A stretch of 64,000 nt of DNA from MGBC114844 sp910585855 (GCA_965646165.1 CBFFYP010000013.1:1-64000); one strand, 5' to 3'. Numbered from the stretch's first letter, positions 17,305-25,749 are shown. Notes: generated from the sequence alone by a model not told the origin. Numbers and translations: made by a program.

Positions 17305-17992
17305 ATTTGCCAAACGTGGCGTTATGAAGTTTGTCGGGCATTTGGATTTGATGCGCTATTTTCAAAAAGCTATTCGGCGTGCCGGAGTACAGGTGATTTA
17401 CACCGAAGGGTTTTCTCCTCATCAAAAGATGTCATTTGCTGCACCGCTTGGGGTAGGGCTTACCAGTGAAGGAGAATATCTAGATATTGAAGTATCAGAG
17501 AGTGGTTCTTCAAAAGAGATGGTAGAAGCACTTAATCGAGTGATGGCAGACGGAATGGAAGTCATCAGTTGGAGGCTTTTGCCGGATCAGGCGAAAAATG
17601 CAATGGCTCTGGTAGCGGCAGCAGATTATCGGCTGACTTTCCGGGAAGGCTATCAGCCAACGGATATTTCGGCATTTTATCAAGGGTTTTTACAGTTTAT
17701 GGATTCGGACTCTATTTGTATTGTAAAAAAAACAAAAAAAGGAGAAAGAGAACTGGATTTAAAACCGTTGATTTATCAGGCAGCAGCGGAAGAAAACAAT
17801 GGTATTTTTCTGTGCCTTCAAACCGGCAGCAGTGACAATATCAAACCGGAACTGGTGCTTTGCAGTTATTATCAAAAAGTATTGCAGACAGAAATGCCGA
17901 TGTTTGCATTTCAGGTACAGCGTATGGAACTTTATACTAAGAAAGAGGAGCAATTTATTCCGTTAGAAGCGTTAGGTGATGAAATTGATTAG
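17288..17992 (+). CDS. DUF2344 protein (TIGR03936-type), partner of the radical SAM protein
   Basis: 234 residues beginning MKIRIKFAKRGVMKFVGHLD, with RAGVQVIYTEGFSPHQKMSF, both hallmarks of the DUF2344 family. In some bacteria this domain is fused to the C-terminus of the radical SAM protein; here it is separate with a 17-nt overlap, which supports a shared task. Start ATG 17288 follows GGAGGAGG. Catalytic role unknown. Its end overlaps the RNase G start. Confidence 0.9.
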   Translation: MKIRIKFAKRGVMKFVGHLDLMRYFQKAIRRAGVQVIYTEGFSPHQKMSFAAPLGVGLTSEGEYLDIEVSESGSSKEMVEALNRVMADGMEVISWRLLPDQAKNAMALVAAADYRLTFREGYQPTDISAFYQGFLQFMDSDSICIVKKTKKGERELDLKPLIYQAAAEENNGIFLCLQTGSSDNIKPELVLCSYYQKVLQTEMPMFAFQVQRMELYTKKEEQFIPLEALGDEID

Positions 17993-19199
17993 AAAACTGC
18001 TGATTACCAAGTATCAAAACCGACCTTTTACTGCAGTAGAAGAGGATGGGAAAATTGTTGCATTTTCTGTTTCAGAGGAAGAAGAAAGTATTTTGGGAAA
18101 TATTTATGTTGCCAGAGTACAAAATATTGTAAAAAATATTCAAGCTGCCTTTTTAACCTTTGCAGATGGGAAGACAGGCTACTATTCATTAGAGGAGAAT
18201 AAAAATCCGATATTTACAAATCCAAAACAGACTGATACAATTTGTATTGGGGATTGTCTGATTGTACAGGTAGAACGAGAACATGTAAAAACAAAGCCGC
18301 CTACTATGACTTCTCATATTAATCTGACCGGAAAATATGTGGTTCTTACAGTGGGAAATTCGCATTTTGGCATTTCTTCTAAGATAATGGATACCGACTG
18401 GAAAAATCAGTGCAGAGCATATTTTCAAAAATATTGCAGTCAAACGTATGGATTTATTCTTCGCACCAATGCTTATAGTGTCAATTTAGAAATAATTGAA
18501 AAAGAATTGCAGATTTTAGTTGCGTCTTATCAAAAAATATGCGATGATGGTATACATCGGATAGGATGCAGTTGTCTTTATCAAAATCCGCCGGATTTTA
18601 TCAATCAGGTAAAAAATATCTGGCAGGACGGATTAAAAGCGATTGTAACGGATCAGAAAGAGTATTACGATTTGCTTTTTCACTATCTGTCAGAAGAACA
18701 GGCAGAGGATATAGGAAAACTTTTCTTTTATCAGGATACGTGGCCGCTTTTTAAATGTTATAATATTGAACGGCAGTTAGAACGTGCGCTTTCTGAGCGG
18801 GTTTGGTTAGACTGCGGTGCTTATCTTATCATTCAGCCGACAGAAGCTCTGACGGTTGTCGATGTCAATACCGGAAAATATATTGGAAAGCGAAATACAG
18901 CCGATACTTTTTTGAAAATTAACTTAGAAGCAGCAAAAGAACTTGTAGTACAGCTTCGGCTGCGGAATTTATCAGGAATTATTTTGGTAGATTTTATCAA
19001 TATGGAAGATACGCAAAATCGGATATTGTTAGCAGAATTGGAGAAGCTGATACAAAGAGATGCAGTAAAAACCGTACTGCATGGAATGACGGCACTTGGG
19101 CTGGTGGAAATAACAAGAAAAAAAATCAGAAAACCTTTACATGAACAATTACAGAAGAGTTGTGCGGTCTGCCACGGAACAGGAAGAGTCAAAATTTAG
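17979..19199 (+). CDS. rng: Ribonuclease G/E family protein
   Basis: 406-residue endoribonuclease for rRNA maturation or mRNA decay. An S1-like RNA-binding domain lies at about residues 35-120 (GNIYVARVQNIVKNIQAAFL). The DNase-I-like catalytic part carries the two magnesium-binding Asp motifs VVDVNTGKYIG and ILVDFINMED. The C-terminus CAVCHGTGRVKI resembles the zinc-link cysteines of this family. The start ATG (17979) overlaps the upstream stop; a GTG at 17976 is possible. In related genomes rng is followed directly by rplU; here 3 kb of accessory DNA intervenes. Confidence 0.92.
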   Translation: MKLIRKLLITKYQNRPFTAVEEDGKIVAFSVSEEEESILGNIYVARVQNIVKNIQAAFLTFADGKTGYYSLEENKNPIFTNPKQTDTICIGDCLIVQVEREHVKTKPPTMTSHINLTGKYVVLTVGNSHFGISSKIMDTDWKNQCRAYFQKYCSQTYGFILRTNAYSVNLEIIEKELQILVASYQKICDDGIHRIGCSCLYQNPPDFINQVKNIWQDGLKAIVTDQKEYYDLLFHYLSEEQAEDIGKLFFYQDTWPLFKCYNIERQLERALSERVWLDCGAYLIIQPTEALTVVDVNTGKYIGKRNTADTFLKINLEAAKELVVQLRLRNLSGIILVDFINMEDTQNRILLAELEKLIQRDAVKTVLHGMTALGLVEITRKKIRKPLHEQLQKSCAVCHGTGRVKI

Positions 19200-19236
19200 T
19201 ACAAATAATGAAAATCAAATATGGAGGAGATACAAA

Positions 19237-19749
19237 ATGGCAAAAAGAAAAATATTATTAGATCAGGATTTAAATAACTTTGATTTGATTGTCGCTTTAA
19301 AGACTATGCAGGGGCGTCCTTCCCCTCAGTCACAGGGAGATTTTATCAATCATATGATTCATTCTCGTTTTTTGACACCGGCAGTATTAGATCCGGAACC
19401 GGAATTAGATGAAAAAGGCGAACCTGTACTGACACCGGGAACAAAGATTTTGTTTCGGGCTGTTTCAAATGCAGAGAAGAAGGCTTTTTTAATTGCTTTT
19501 ACTGATGCAAAGGAAGCGGAAAAGAACAAAGTAGAAAAGGAAGGTGAAGTGACACATACGGTAGTAACCACATATCTGGATTTTTGCAATGTGATTTTAA
19601 ATGAACATTCTCCGTATTCAGGGTTTGTAATCAATCCTTTTTCCGAAAATGTAATTGTTACCCGAGAGATTATGCAGGATATTAATCGAAATATCAAAGT
19701 TCGTCAAATGCCGGTCAACAATGGAAAGAAAAACAATCCCGGAGAATAA
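19237..19749 (+). CDS. SseB-family N-terminal-domain protein
   Basis: 170 residues with the SseB-like pattern: LIVALKTMQGRPSPQSQGDF, ending a first helix, then EPVLTPGTKILFRAVSNAEK, FLIAFTDAKEAEK and SGFVINPFSENVIVTREIMQ. SseB proteins are cytoplasmic, of poorly known role (named for serine sensitivity in E. coli). Here the start is ATG 19237 behind GGAGGAG. It lies 37 nt after rng and may be in the same transcript. Confidence 0.8.
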   Translation: MAKRKILLDQDLNNFDLIVALKTMQGRPSPQSQGDFINHMIHSRFLTPAVLDPEPELDEKGEPVLTPGTKILFRAVSNAEKKAFLIAFTDAKEAEKNKVEKEGEVTHTVVTTYLDFCNVILNEHSPYSGFVINPFSENVIVTREIMQDINRNIKVRQMPVNNGKKNNPGE

Positions 19750-19831
19750 AAGAAGTTGAAAAGCAAATCTTTCTATGCTATGATAAATAAGATATATTAC
19801 AATAAAAATAAATAAAGGAGGGTATTCTATT

Positions 19832-20632
19832 ATGGGTTTTTTAACAGGAAAAACTGCGATTGTAACAGGAGCAGGACGTGCTGTTTTAAGTGACGGTCGC
19901 TGCGGATCGATCGGTTACGGAATTGCAACTGCTTATGCAAAAGAGGGGGCAAATCTGGTAATTACCGGACGAAATGTAAAGAAACTAGAAGATGCAAAAG
20001 AAGAATTAGAACGGCTTTATGGGATTCAGGTTCTGACAGTGGCAGCAGATGTCAATGCTGGAGCAGATAATCAGGCTGTTGTAGAGGAAGTGGTTCGTCA
20101 GACAATGGAAAAGTTTGGACGGATTGATGTGCTGATTAATAATGCACAGGCTTCTGCTTCTGGAGTGCCTTTGGCGGATCATACAACAGAGCAGTTTGAT
20201 TTGGCAGTTTATTCCGGGCTTTATGCTACATTTTATTATATGAAGGCTTGCTATCCACATTTGGTGGAAACAAAGGGAACGGTTATTAATTTTGCTTCTG
20301 GTGCAGGACTGTTTGGAAATTATGGACAGTGTGCCTATGCGGCTGCAAAAGAAGGGATTCGTGGTTTGACTCGTGTGGCTGCTACAGAATGGGCAAAAGA
20401 GGGAGTCAATGTCAATATTATTTGTCCGTTGGCTTGGACAGCACAGTTAGAAAACTTTGAAAAAGCATATCCAGATGCATTTAAAGCAAATGTAAAGATG
20501 CCTCCTGCTGGTCATTATGGAGATTCGGAAAATGAAATCGGACGAGTTTGTGTACAGCTTGCTTCTCCTGATTTTAAATATATGACAGGAGAAACGATTA
20601 CTTTGGAGGGTGGAATGGGACTTCGGCCTTAA
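19832..20632 (+). CDS. Short-chain dehydrogenase/reductase
   Basis: 266-residue NAD(P)-dependent oxidoreductase. Rossmann start AIVTGAGRAVLSDGRCGSIG is an expanded TGxxxGxG loop with about eight extra residues; then NNAQAS (NNAG variant), catalytic Ser in INFASGAGLFG, and YAAAK. C-terminal end TGETITLEGGMGL is typical. Substrate cannot be read from sequence. Good RBS GGAGGG. No regulator adjoins; repeat A2 follows immediately. Confidence 0.88.
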   Translation: MGFLTGKTAIVTGAGRAVLSDGRCGSIGYGIATAYAKEGANLVITGRNVKKLEDAKEELERLYGIQVLTVAADVNAGADNQAVVEEVVRQTMEKFGRIDVLINNAQASASGVPLADHTTEQFDLAVYSGLYATFYYMKACYPHLVETKGTVINFASGAGLFGNYGQCAYAAAKEGIRGLTRVAATEWAKEGVNVNIICPLAWTAQLENFEKAYPDAFKANVKMPPAGHYGDSENEIGRVCVQLASPDFKYMTGETITLEGGMGLRP

Positions 20633-20645
20633 TATTTTGAATGGG

Positions 20646-20895
20646 GAGGGGGACGCCAGATGTGGAAACTATGGACAGACTGCTGTTCCGGTTTCCAAAA
20701 AGCAAGAAGTTCTAAGGCTTCTGTATCTGCGTATACCCAACCAGACAGACCGGGGCGCAATTCGCCCGTATTGTTGCTAGTCCTGCATAGAAGCAGGGCT
20801 GGCAAAAAATCTTAGGTTTGAACAGAAGCCTAAGAACTTCTAACTTTTTTCCAAAGTCACTGCAGTATGCCCATAGTTTCCACATCTGGCTGATT
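20646..20895 (+). repeat. Family A element, copy A2 (short form)
   Basis: Begins GGGGGACGCCAGATG and ends CATCTGGCTG. The closing stem GATGTGGAAACTATGG pairs with CCATAGTTTCCACATC (one of the variable stems). The conserved hairpin GGGGCGCAATTCGCCC is kept, but the roughly 100-bp middle including GGGCTAAACACGCCCC is absent. The inner hairpin TTGCTAGTCCTGC..GCAGGGCTGGCAA replaces the TTTTTTGCATA version. About 245 bp. Confidence 0.85.
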
Positions 20896-21032
20896 CTTCC
20901 AACCGAAACTTTTCTATAATTTCTATATCAATATTATAATGTATTTTCTATTCCATTTTATTCTATATTTTTATTCTCATAATATTATGGCATTGTTTAA
21001 TTAAAAAATATGATTTAGAGGTGAAATAACAT

Positions 21033-21287
21033 ATGTATAAATATGAAATTGTTATGTATTGGTCAGGGGAAGATCAGTGTTATGTAACAGAAGTACCGGA
21101 ACTTCCGGGTTGTATGTCAGATGGAGAAACACCAGTGGAAGCGATTCAAAATACGCAGGAAATAATTAAAGTTTGGATTGAAACAGCTATAGCAGATGGA
21201 GATCCAATTCCAGAACCGAAAAAAAGAAAAGAGATTAGCTTAGAACCTAACAAAGAAACGATTGCTGCCATGTTGGAAGCAGAATGA
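21033..21287 (+). CDS. HicB-family protein, orphan antitoxin-like
   Basis: 84 residues. The partial RNase-H-like HicB fold is clear: YEIVMYWSGEDQCYVTEVPE, LPGCMSDGETPVEAIQN, WIETAIADGDPIPEP. There is no HicA toxin on either side and no C-terminal DNA-binding domain, so it is an orphan or acts with a toxin elsewhere. RBS GAGGTGA is 12 nt upstream. Directly followed by relBE remnants. Confidence 0.85.
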   Translation: MYKYEIVMYWSGEDQCYVTEVPELPGCMSDGETPVEAIQNTQEIIKVWIETAIADGDPIPEPKKRKEISLEPNKETIAAMLEAE

Positions 21288-21290
21288 ATT

Positions 21291-21356
21291 ATGTATGATC
21301 TCAGTATGAAGTATTATTCTGATGTGGAAGAAGCACTTCAGGAGTTAAAACGATGA
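21291..21356 (+). pseudogene. RelB/DinJ-like antitoxin remnant
   Basis: A 21-codon frame MYDLSMKYYSDVEEALQELK R that looks like the C-terminal toxin-binding tail of a RelB/DinJ antitoxin. Nothing of the N-terminal part is visible, as HicB ends 4 nt earlier. Its stop overlaps the start of the toxin remnant (ATGA), the usual antitoxin-toxin joint. Confidence 0.5.
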
Positions 21357-21466
21357 ACGATGAAATTGTTTGGACAACACAATTTAAAAAAGACTATAAG
21401 CTAGCACTGAAGCGGCAGTTGAATATTGATTTGCTAGATTTTTTACAGGATAAACTTACAAAGTAA
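21353..21466 (+). pseudogene. YafQ/RelE-like toxin, truncated after 37 codons
   Basis: VWTTQFKKDYKLALKRQLNI then DLLDF matches the N-terminal third of YafQ-type mRNA interferases. The frame then runs into the repeat sequence CAGGATAAACTTACAAAG and stops; the catalytic C-terminal part is missing and was not found on the far side of the repeat unit. Insertion or deletion at the repeat boundary probably destroyed it. Confidence 0.65.
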
Positions 21467-22126
21467 AATTTTTATAAAATTGCCCATTTTCGTGATAGTT
21501 TTGAATTGATTTAATCGCATACCAATCCACGATTTCATATTTTTGTAAGTTTATCCTTTTTCTGTTTTTTATTCGATTTTGGGAGATCGGATGCTGCCGG
21601 AAAGGGTTGGTTTTCACCGGACGCCAGAAACGGTTTGTTCCTCTCGCTGTTGGTTGAATAGCAGCAGAAATTATATTTTATTACAGAACAAGTTTTCAGC
21701 AAAGTTTAGATAATATTCTTTTTTTTGTTCTGGGGTCAAGAAACAGCCAGATTTGAAAACAGTGGGCAGCCTGCAGTGACTTTGGAAAAAAGTTAGAAGT
21801 TCTTGGACTTCTGCTTGAAAACCTAAGATTTTTTTCACATCCTGCTTCCATGCAGGGTGTGAAAAAAAAGGGGCGTGTTTAGCCCGGATGATAGAAAAGA
21901 GGCTGTCTTATGGCAGGTAAAATCCTTCCTTACACCCGTTTCATTTGGGCTGAAATGAGGGCGAATTGCGCCCCGGTCTGTCCGGTTGGATGCATAGAAC
22001 GGCAGAAGTCTTAGAACTTCTTGCTTTTTGGAAACCGGAACAGCAGGCTGCCCACTGTTTTCGAATCTGGCGTCCTCTAGCGTCCTTCCTCTATTATTAG
22101 ACTTCTTGAAGTTTATAAGTTTATCC
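21447..22126. mobile_element. Repeat unit with one family A arm (A3) and a deleted second arm
   Basis: The stretch between the toxin remnant and rplU is wholly repeat-derived. GGATAAACTTACAAA at the left is inverted against TTTGTAAGTTTATCC at 21543-21556, and TAAGTTTATCC recurs as a direct copy at 22116-22126. The segment GATGCTGCCGGAAAGGGTTG..TTTCACCGGACGC (21590-21625) and the spacer up to TTCTTTTTTTGTTC match 29.41-29.86 kb, but the whole GCGAG-type arm is absent apart from a stub (CAGAAACGGTTTGTTCCTCT). It is the same unit as at 29 kb after loss of one arm. Confidence 0.65.
21726..22080 (-). repeat. Family A element, copy A3
   Basis: CCAGA-type arm. The closing stem GATTTGAAAACAGTGGGCAG (from 21750) pairs with CTGCCCACTGTTTTCGAATC (to about 22069). 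Inner hairpins GGGCGTGTTTAGCCC, GGGCGAATTGCGCCC and TTTTTTTCACATCCTGC..GCAGGGTGTGAAAAAAA are present. The right end TCTGGCGTCC is followed by CTCTAGCGTCC. Reversed orientation, same as A1 and A5. Confidence 0.85.
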
Positions 22127-22146
22127 TGATTTTTTATGGAAATTGG

Positions 22147-22270
22147 TTGACAAATGGGGGTTGGAATGGTAACATATAGAAGTATGCCGCACAACTAGGT
22201 AAAAAGCACGAATTTTATTTTATAAAAACCGTCACCAACGTTGGCGAGTAATGATAATAGGAGGTGTCTT
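22147..22270 (+). promoter_or_regulatory. rplU promoter and leader (possible L21 leader)
   Basis: TTGACA (22147-22152), 17-nt spacer and TAACAT (22170-22175) form a good sigma-A promoter. The roughly 90-nt leader contains the hairpin-forming CACCAACGTTGGCG just before the RBS AGGAGG. L21 leaders that control this operon are known in Firmicutes; whether this one belongs to that family needs a covariance-model test. Confidence 0.6.
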
Positions 22271-22579
22271 ATGTACGCAATTATTGCAACAGGTGGTAAG
22301 CAGTATAAAGTGTCTGAAGGCGATATCATTCGAGTAGAAAAACTTGGCGTAGAAGCCGGGAATACAGTTACTTTTGATCAAGTATTGGCAGTGAATAATG
22401 GTTCTTTGGTTGTTGGAAATCCTACTGTAGCAAATGCTACTGTATCTGCTAGTGTAGTAAAGGAAGGCAGAGCAAAGAAGATTATTGTATACAAATACAA
22501 GAGAAAGACGGGATATCATAAGAAAAATGGACATAGACAGTCTTACACAGAAGTAAAGATTGATAAGATTAATGCTTAA
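22271..22579 (+). CDS. rplU: 50S ribosomal protein L21
   Basis: 102-residue ribosomal protein binding 23S rRNA. MYAIIATGGKQYKVSEGD at the start and YKRKTGYHKKNGHRQSYTEV near the end are L21 signatures. Start at 22271 after GGAGG. First gene of rplU-prp-rpmA, preceded by its own promoter; in relatives it often follows rng directly. Confidence 0.98.
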   Translation: MYAIIATGGKQYKVSEGDIIRVEKLGVEAGNTVTFDQVLAVNNGSLVVGNPTVANATVSASVVKEGRAKKIIVYKYKRKTGYHKKNGHRQSYTEVKIDKINA

Positions 22580-22582
22580 GTT

Positions 22583-22915
22583 ATGATTCAAGTAATTTTT
22601 TATAAAGATTCGGACGATTGTTATACCGGGTTTCGATTAAAGGGACATGCAGGTTTTGATATATTTGGAAAAGATATTGTCTGTGCAGGAGTTTCTGCAT
22701 TAGCAATCAATACGGTAAATTCGATTGAAAAGCTGACCCAAGATCGTTTTACTTATCAGGTAGATCAGAAAATGGGACTGCTTGAACTGCGGTTTCTTTC
22801 GAAAATCAGTAAAGAGGCGACTTTATTATTAGATTCTCTTTGGCTTGGTTTAAATGGAATCAAAGAAGAGAATATCGGATATCTATCAGTGAAGACAAGG
22901 AGGTGGAAACCATGA
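22583..22915 (+). CDS. prp: Ribosomal-processing cysteine protease Prp
   Basis: 110-residue cysteine protease that removes the N-terminal extension of L27. The catalytic pair is visible: His in LKGHAGFD (about residue 22) and Cys in DIVCAGVSALA (about 34). It lies between L21 and L27 with a 3-nt gap and an ATGA overlap, the conserved order. Its substrate, the next gene, carries the expected cleavage motif. Confidence 0.95.
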   Translation: MIQVIFYKDSDDCYTGFRLKGHAGFDIFGKDIVCAGVSALAINTVNSIEKLTQDRFTYQVDQKMGLLELRFLSKISKEATLLLDSLWLGLNGIKEENIGYLSVKTRRWKP

Positions 22916-23196
22916 TGAAGATGAACCTTCAGTTATTTGCTCATAAAAAGGGAGTAGGTTCTACTAAGAACGGCAGAGATTCAGAATCAAAGCGGTTAGG
23001 CGCAAAAAGAGCAGACGGACAGTTTGTAAAAGCAGGGAATATTCTTTATAGACAGCGTGGAACAAAGATTCATCCGGGTGTAAACGTGGGACGTGGCAGT
23101 GATGATACTTTGTTTGCTCTTTGTGACGGAATTTTAAGATTCGAAAGAAAGGGCAGAGATAGAAAACAGGCTTCTGTTTATCCTGTAGAACAGTAA
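22912..23196 (+). CDS. rpmA: 50S ribosomal protein L27 with Prp-cleaved N-terminus
   Basis: 94 residues. The N-terminus MMKMNLQLFAHKKGVGSTKN contains the NLQLFA|HKKG cleavage site used by Prp in Firmicutes; the mature protein would begin at His-11, exposing the tail that reaches the peptidyl-transferase centre. The body GRDSESKRLGAKRADGQFV is typical. RBS GGAGG 7 nt upstream. A terminator follows. Confidence 0.97.
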   Translation: MMKMNLQLFAHKKGVGSTKNGRDSESKRLGAKRADGQFVKAGNILYRQRGTKIHPGVNVGRGSDDTLFALCDGILRFERKGRDRKQASVYPVEQ

Positions 23197-23207
23197 GGAT
23201 TAATAGG

Positions 23208-23246
23208 AAAAGGGAACATTCCGATAAGGTTTGTTCCCTTTTGTGT
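23208..23246 (+). terminator. Terminator after rpmA
   Basis: AAGGGAACA (23210-23218) pairs with TGTTCCCTT (23232-23240), followed by TTGTGTCTTT. It separates rplU-prp-rpmA from obg, which begins 100 nt later. Confidence 0.8.
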
Positions 23247-23347
23247 CTTTATGTACACAAGTAGGGGAAAATTTTTTCTCTATTCGATTGTATATGGATA
23301 GGGGAAAAGAACCTTCCACTATTTGATTTTAGAAAGGCAGGGAAGAA

Positions 23348-24634
23348 ATGTTTGCAGATAGAGTAACGATATGGATTCGATCTGGAAAAGGCGGCGACGG
23401 GTGTGTTAGTTTTCGCCGGGAAATGTTTGTAGCAGCAGGTGGACCAGACGGTGGGGACGGCGGCAGCGGGGGAGATATTGTTTTTGAAGTAGAAGATGGT
23501 TTAAATACACTTACTGATTTTCGGCATATGAAAAAATATGCGGCGGAAAATGGACAAGATGGACGTTCCAAAAACTGCCATGGAAAGAATGGAGCGGATT
23601 TGGTAATTTCTGTTCCGGCAGGAACGATTGTAAAGGAGGCTTCTACCGGAAAAGTAGTAGCAGATCTGTCGGGTGAGAATCGGCGGGAGGTTATTTTAAA
23701 AGGGGGACGAGGCGGAAAAGGAAACCAGCACTATGCAACTGCTACCATGCAGGTGCCAAAGTATGCACAGCCCGGGCAGGCAGCAAAAGAGCTGCTTGTT
23801 ATTTTAGAGTTGAAATTGATTGCAGATGTTGGATTGGTTGGATTTCCGAATGTTGGAAAATCTACGCTGCTTTCTCGTGTAACCAATGCAAAACCTAAGA
23901 TTGCTAATTATCATTTTACTACATTAAATCCCAATCTTGGTGTAGTGGATTTAGAGGGCCATCAGGGTTTTGTTATAGCAGATATTCCCGGATTGATTGA
24001 AGGGGCTTCAGAGGGAGTCGGATTAGGACATGAGTTTTTGCGCCATATTGAACGAACTAAGGTTTTGATTCATCTAGTGGACGCTGCTTCTACAGAGGGG
24101 CGTGATCCGATAGCGGATATTTATGCAGTTCATGCAGAACTTTATGCTTATAATCCAAAACTTTGTGAGCGTCCTCAAGTGATTGCCGCCAATAAAATTG
24201 ATGTTATTTTTGACGGAGAAGAAGTCAGTCCAATCAATCGAATCAAAGAGGAATTTGAACCGCAGGGAATTGCAGTATTTCCGATTTCGGCAGTAAGTGG
24301 AAAAGGGGTAAAAGAATTGTTATATTATGTACAGGAACTGCTTTCTAAGACGGATACGGCACCTGTCGTATTTGAAAAAGAATTTTTTCCAGAATTTATG
24401 CAAGATCCCGATTTACCTTATACGGTGGAACAGGTACAGGAAGGAATTTATAAAGTAGAAGGACCTAGAGTGGAGAGGATGCTTGGATATACCAATTTAG
24501 ATTCCGAAAAAGGCTTTGAATTTTTTCAAAAGTTTTTAAAAGTAAATGGGATTTTAGACGAATTAGAAGCGCTTGGAATTACAGAGGGAGATACGGTTCG
24601 AATTTATGGTTTTGAATTTGAGTATTTCAAATAA
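23348..24634 (+). CDS. obg: GTPase Obg (ribosome assembly, stress)
   Basis: 428 residues in three domains. The Gly-rich Obg fold is at about 1-158 (GKGGDGCVSFRRE, GGKGNQHYATAT). The G domain at about 159-330 has G1 GFPNVGKST, G3 DIPGLIEGASEG and G4 ANKID. A C-terminal OCT domain (residues about 345-428) is typical of Gram-positive Obg. It acts in late 50S assembly and growth control. RBS AGGCAGGGAAG precedes ATG 23348. Confidence 0.97.
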   Translation: MFADRVTIWIRSGKGGDGCVSFRREMFVAAGGPDGGDGGSGGDIVFEVEDGLNTLTDFRHMKKYAAENGQDGRSKNCHGKNGADLVISVPAGTIVKEASTGKVVADLSGENRREVILKGGRGGKGNQHYATATMQVPKYAQPGQAAKELLVILELKLIADVGLVGFPNVGKSTLLSRVTNAKPKIANYHFTTLNPNLGVVDLEGHQGFVIADIPGLIEGASEGVGLGHEFLRHIERTKVLIHLVDAASTEGRDPIADIYAVHAELYAYNPKLCERPQVIAANKIDVIFDGEEVSPINRIKEEFEPQGIAVFPISAVSGKGVKELLYYVQELLSKTDTAPVVFEKEFFPEFMQDPDLPYTVEQVQEGIYKVEGPRVERMLGYTNLDSEKGFEFFQKFLKVNGILDELEALGITEGDTVRIYGFEFEYFK

Positions 24635-24817
24635 AAGGAATAATTTTGAAAAAGCGGGAAATCCTTTTTTCAAGATAGGAATGTTTTTGTTACAGTTCAG
24701 CCATGCAGAATGGAAAAGAATTCCGGCTTTTTCCTTGATCAATTTGCAATTTTATGGTATTCTATAGAATGCTGTTAATTATATTATCACATACGAATTT
24801 TAGATGGAGGATAACGA

Positions 24818-25114
24818 ATGACAAGTAAACAGAGATCGTATCTAAAGAGTTTGGCGTCTACTATGGATTCGGTTTTTCAGATTGGAAAATCTTGTCTGAC
24901 TACAGAATTTATCGATGCAATTAAGGGGGTATTAGAAACCCATGAATTGATTAAGATAAATGTTTTAAAAAATTGTGTGGAAGATCCAAAAGAAATCGCA
25001 GATACTTTGGCATCTCATACCCGTTCCGAAGTGGTTCAGATAATCGGAAGAAAAATTATTTTATATAAACAAGCGGATGAACCGGAAAAGCGTAAAATTA
25101 TTTTGCCAAAGTAA
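24818..25114 (+). CDS. yhbY: CRM-domain RNA-binding protein YhbY
   Basis: 98 residues forming one CRM domain; YhbY-type proteins associate with pre-50S particles. Visible: SKQRSYLKSLASTMDSVFQI, the GKSCLTTEFI loop (GxxG-like with a Cys), and IGRKIILYKQ. RBS GGAGGA precedes the start. It stands in the conserved obg-yhbY-nadD order. Confidence 0.93.
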   Translation: MTSKQRSYLKSLASTMDSVFQIGKSCLTTEFIDAIKGVLETHELIKINVLKNCVEDPKEIADTLASHTRSEVVQIIGRKIILYKQADEPEKRKIILPK

Positions 25115-25140
25115 AGAAATACAAAGTAGGAGGCAGAAAA

Positions 25141-25749
25141 ATGGGAAAAAAAGTTGGTATATTTGGCGGTACATTTGATCCAATTCACTGTGCACATCTG
25201 ATTTTAGCAGAACATGCATGGGAACAGTTTCAGCTTGATACAGTTCTCTTTATGCCTTGTTCTGTGCCTCCTCATAAAGAACGAGAGATTACGCAGGCTG
25301 TTCACCGAAGCCGTATGGTACAGCTTGCAATCGAAGACAACAACCATTTGAAATTGTCTAGTTTTGAATTAGAACGGGGTGGGATGACTTATACGTCAGA
25401 TACCGTTCGGCTGTTAAGTGAGGAGCACCCGGAGTGTGAATATTTTTTTATCTTAGGTGCAGATTCGCTGTTTTACATTGAAAAGTGGAATCATCCAGAA
25501 CAGATTTTGGGAAAAATTCCGATTATTGCAGCGGTACGGGGAGATGCGGATCGAGAGGATTTAAACAAACAGATATGTTATCTCAATGAACGTTATCCCG
25601 ATTCAGTCGGTCAGATTACACTGCTTGATACCCCGCATATTGAAATTTCTTCTACTATGATTCGGGAGCGGGTTCGTCAGGGGAAGACAATAAAATATTA
25701 TGTGCCAAAAGATGTGGAGAAATATATTTATCAGCAGAAATTATACTAA
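25141..25749 (+). CDS. nadD: Nicotinate-nucleotide adenylyltransferase
   Basis: 202-residue nucleotidyltransferase making deamido-NAD from nicotinate mononucleotide and ATP. GIFGGTFDPIHCAHL carries the GGTFDPxHxxH motif and EISSTMIRERV the ISSTxIR motif at the C-terminus. RBS GGAGG, normal length. In the conserved cluster with yqeK and rsfS. Confidence 0.97.
   Translation: MGKKVGIFGGTFDPIHCAHLILAEHAWEQFQLDTVLFMPCSVPPHKEREITQAVHRSRMVQLAIEDNNHLKLSSFELERGGMTYTSDTVRLLSEEHPECEYFFILGADSLFYIEKWNHPEQILGKIPIIAAVRGDADREDLNKQICYLNERYPDSVGQITLLDTPHIEISSTMIRERVRQGKTIKYYVPKDVEKYIYQQKLY

Noticed and set aside
22840..22911. Extended N-terminus for L27
   Set aside because: It overlaps prp, and the Prp cleavage motif begins right after the ATG at 22912.
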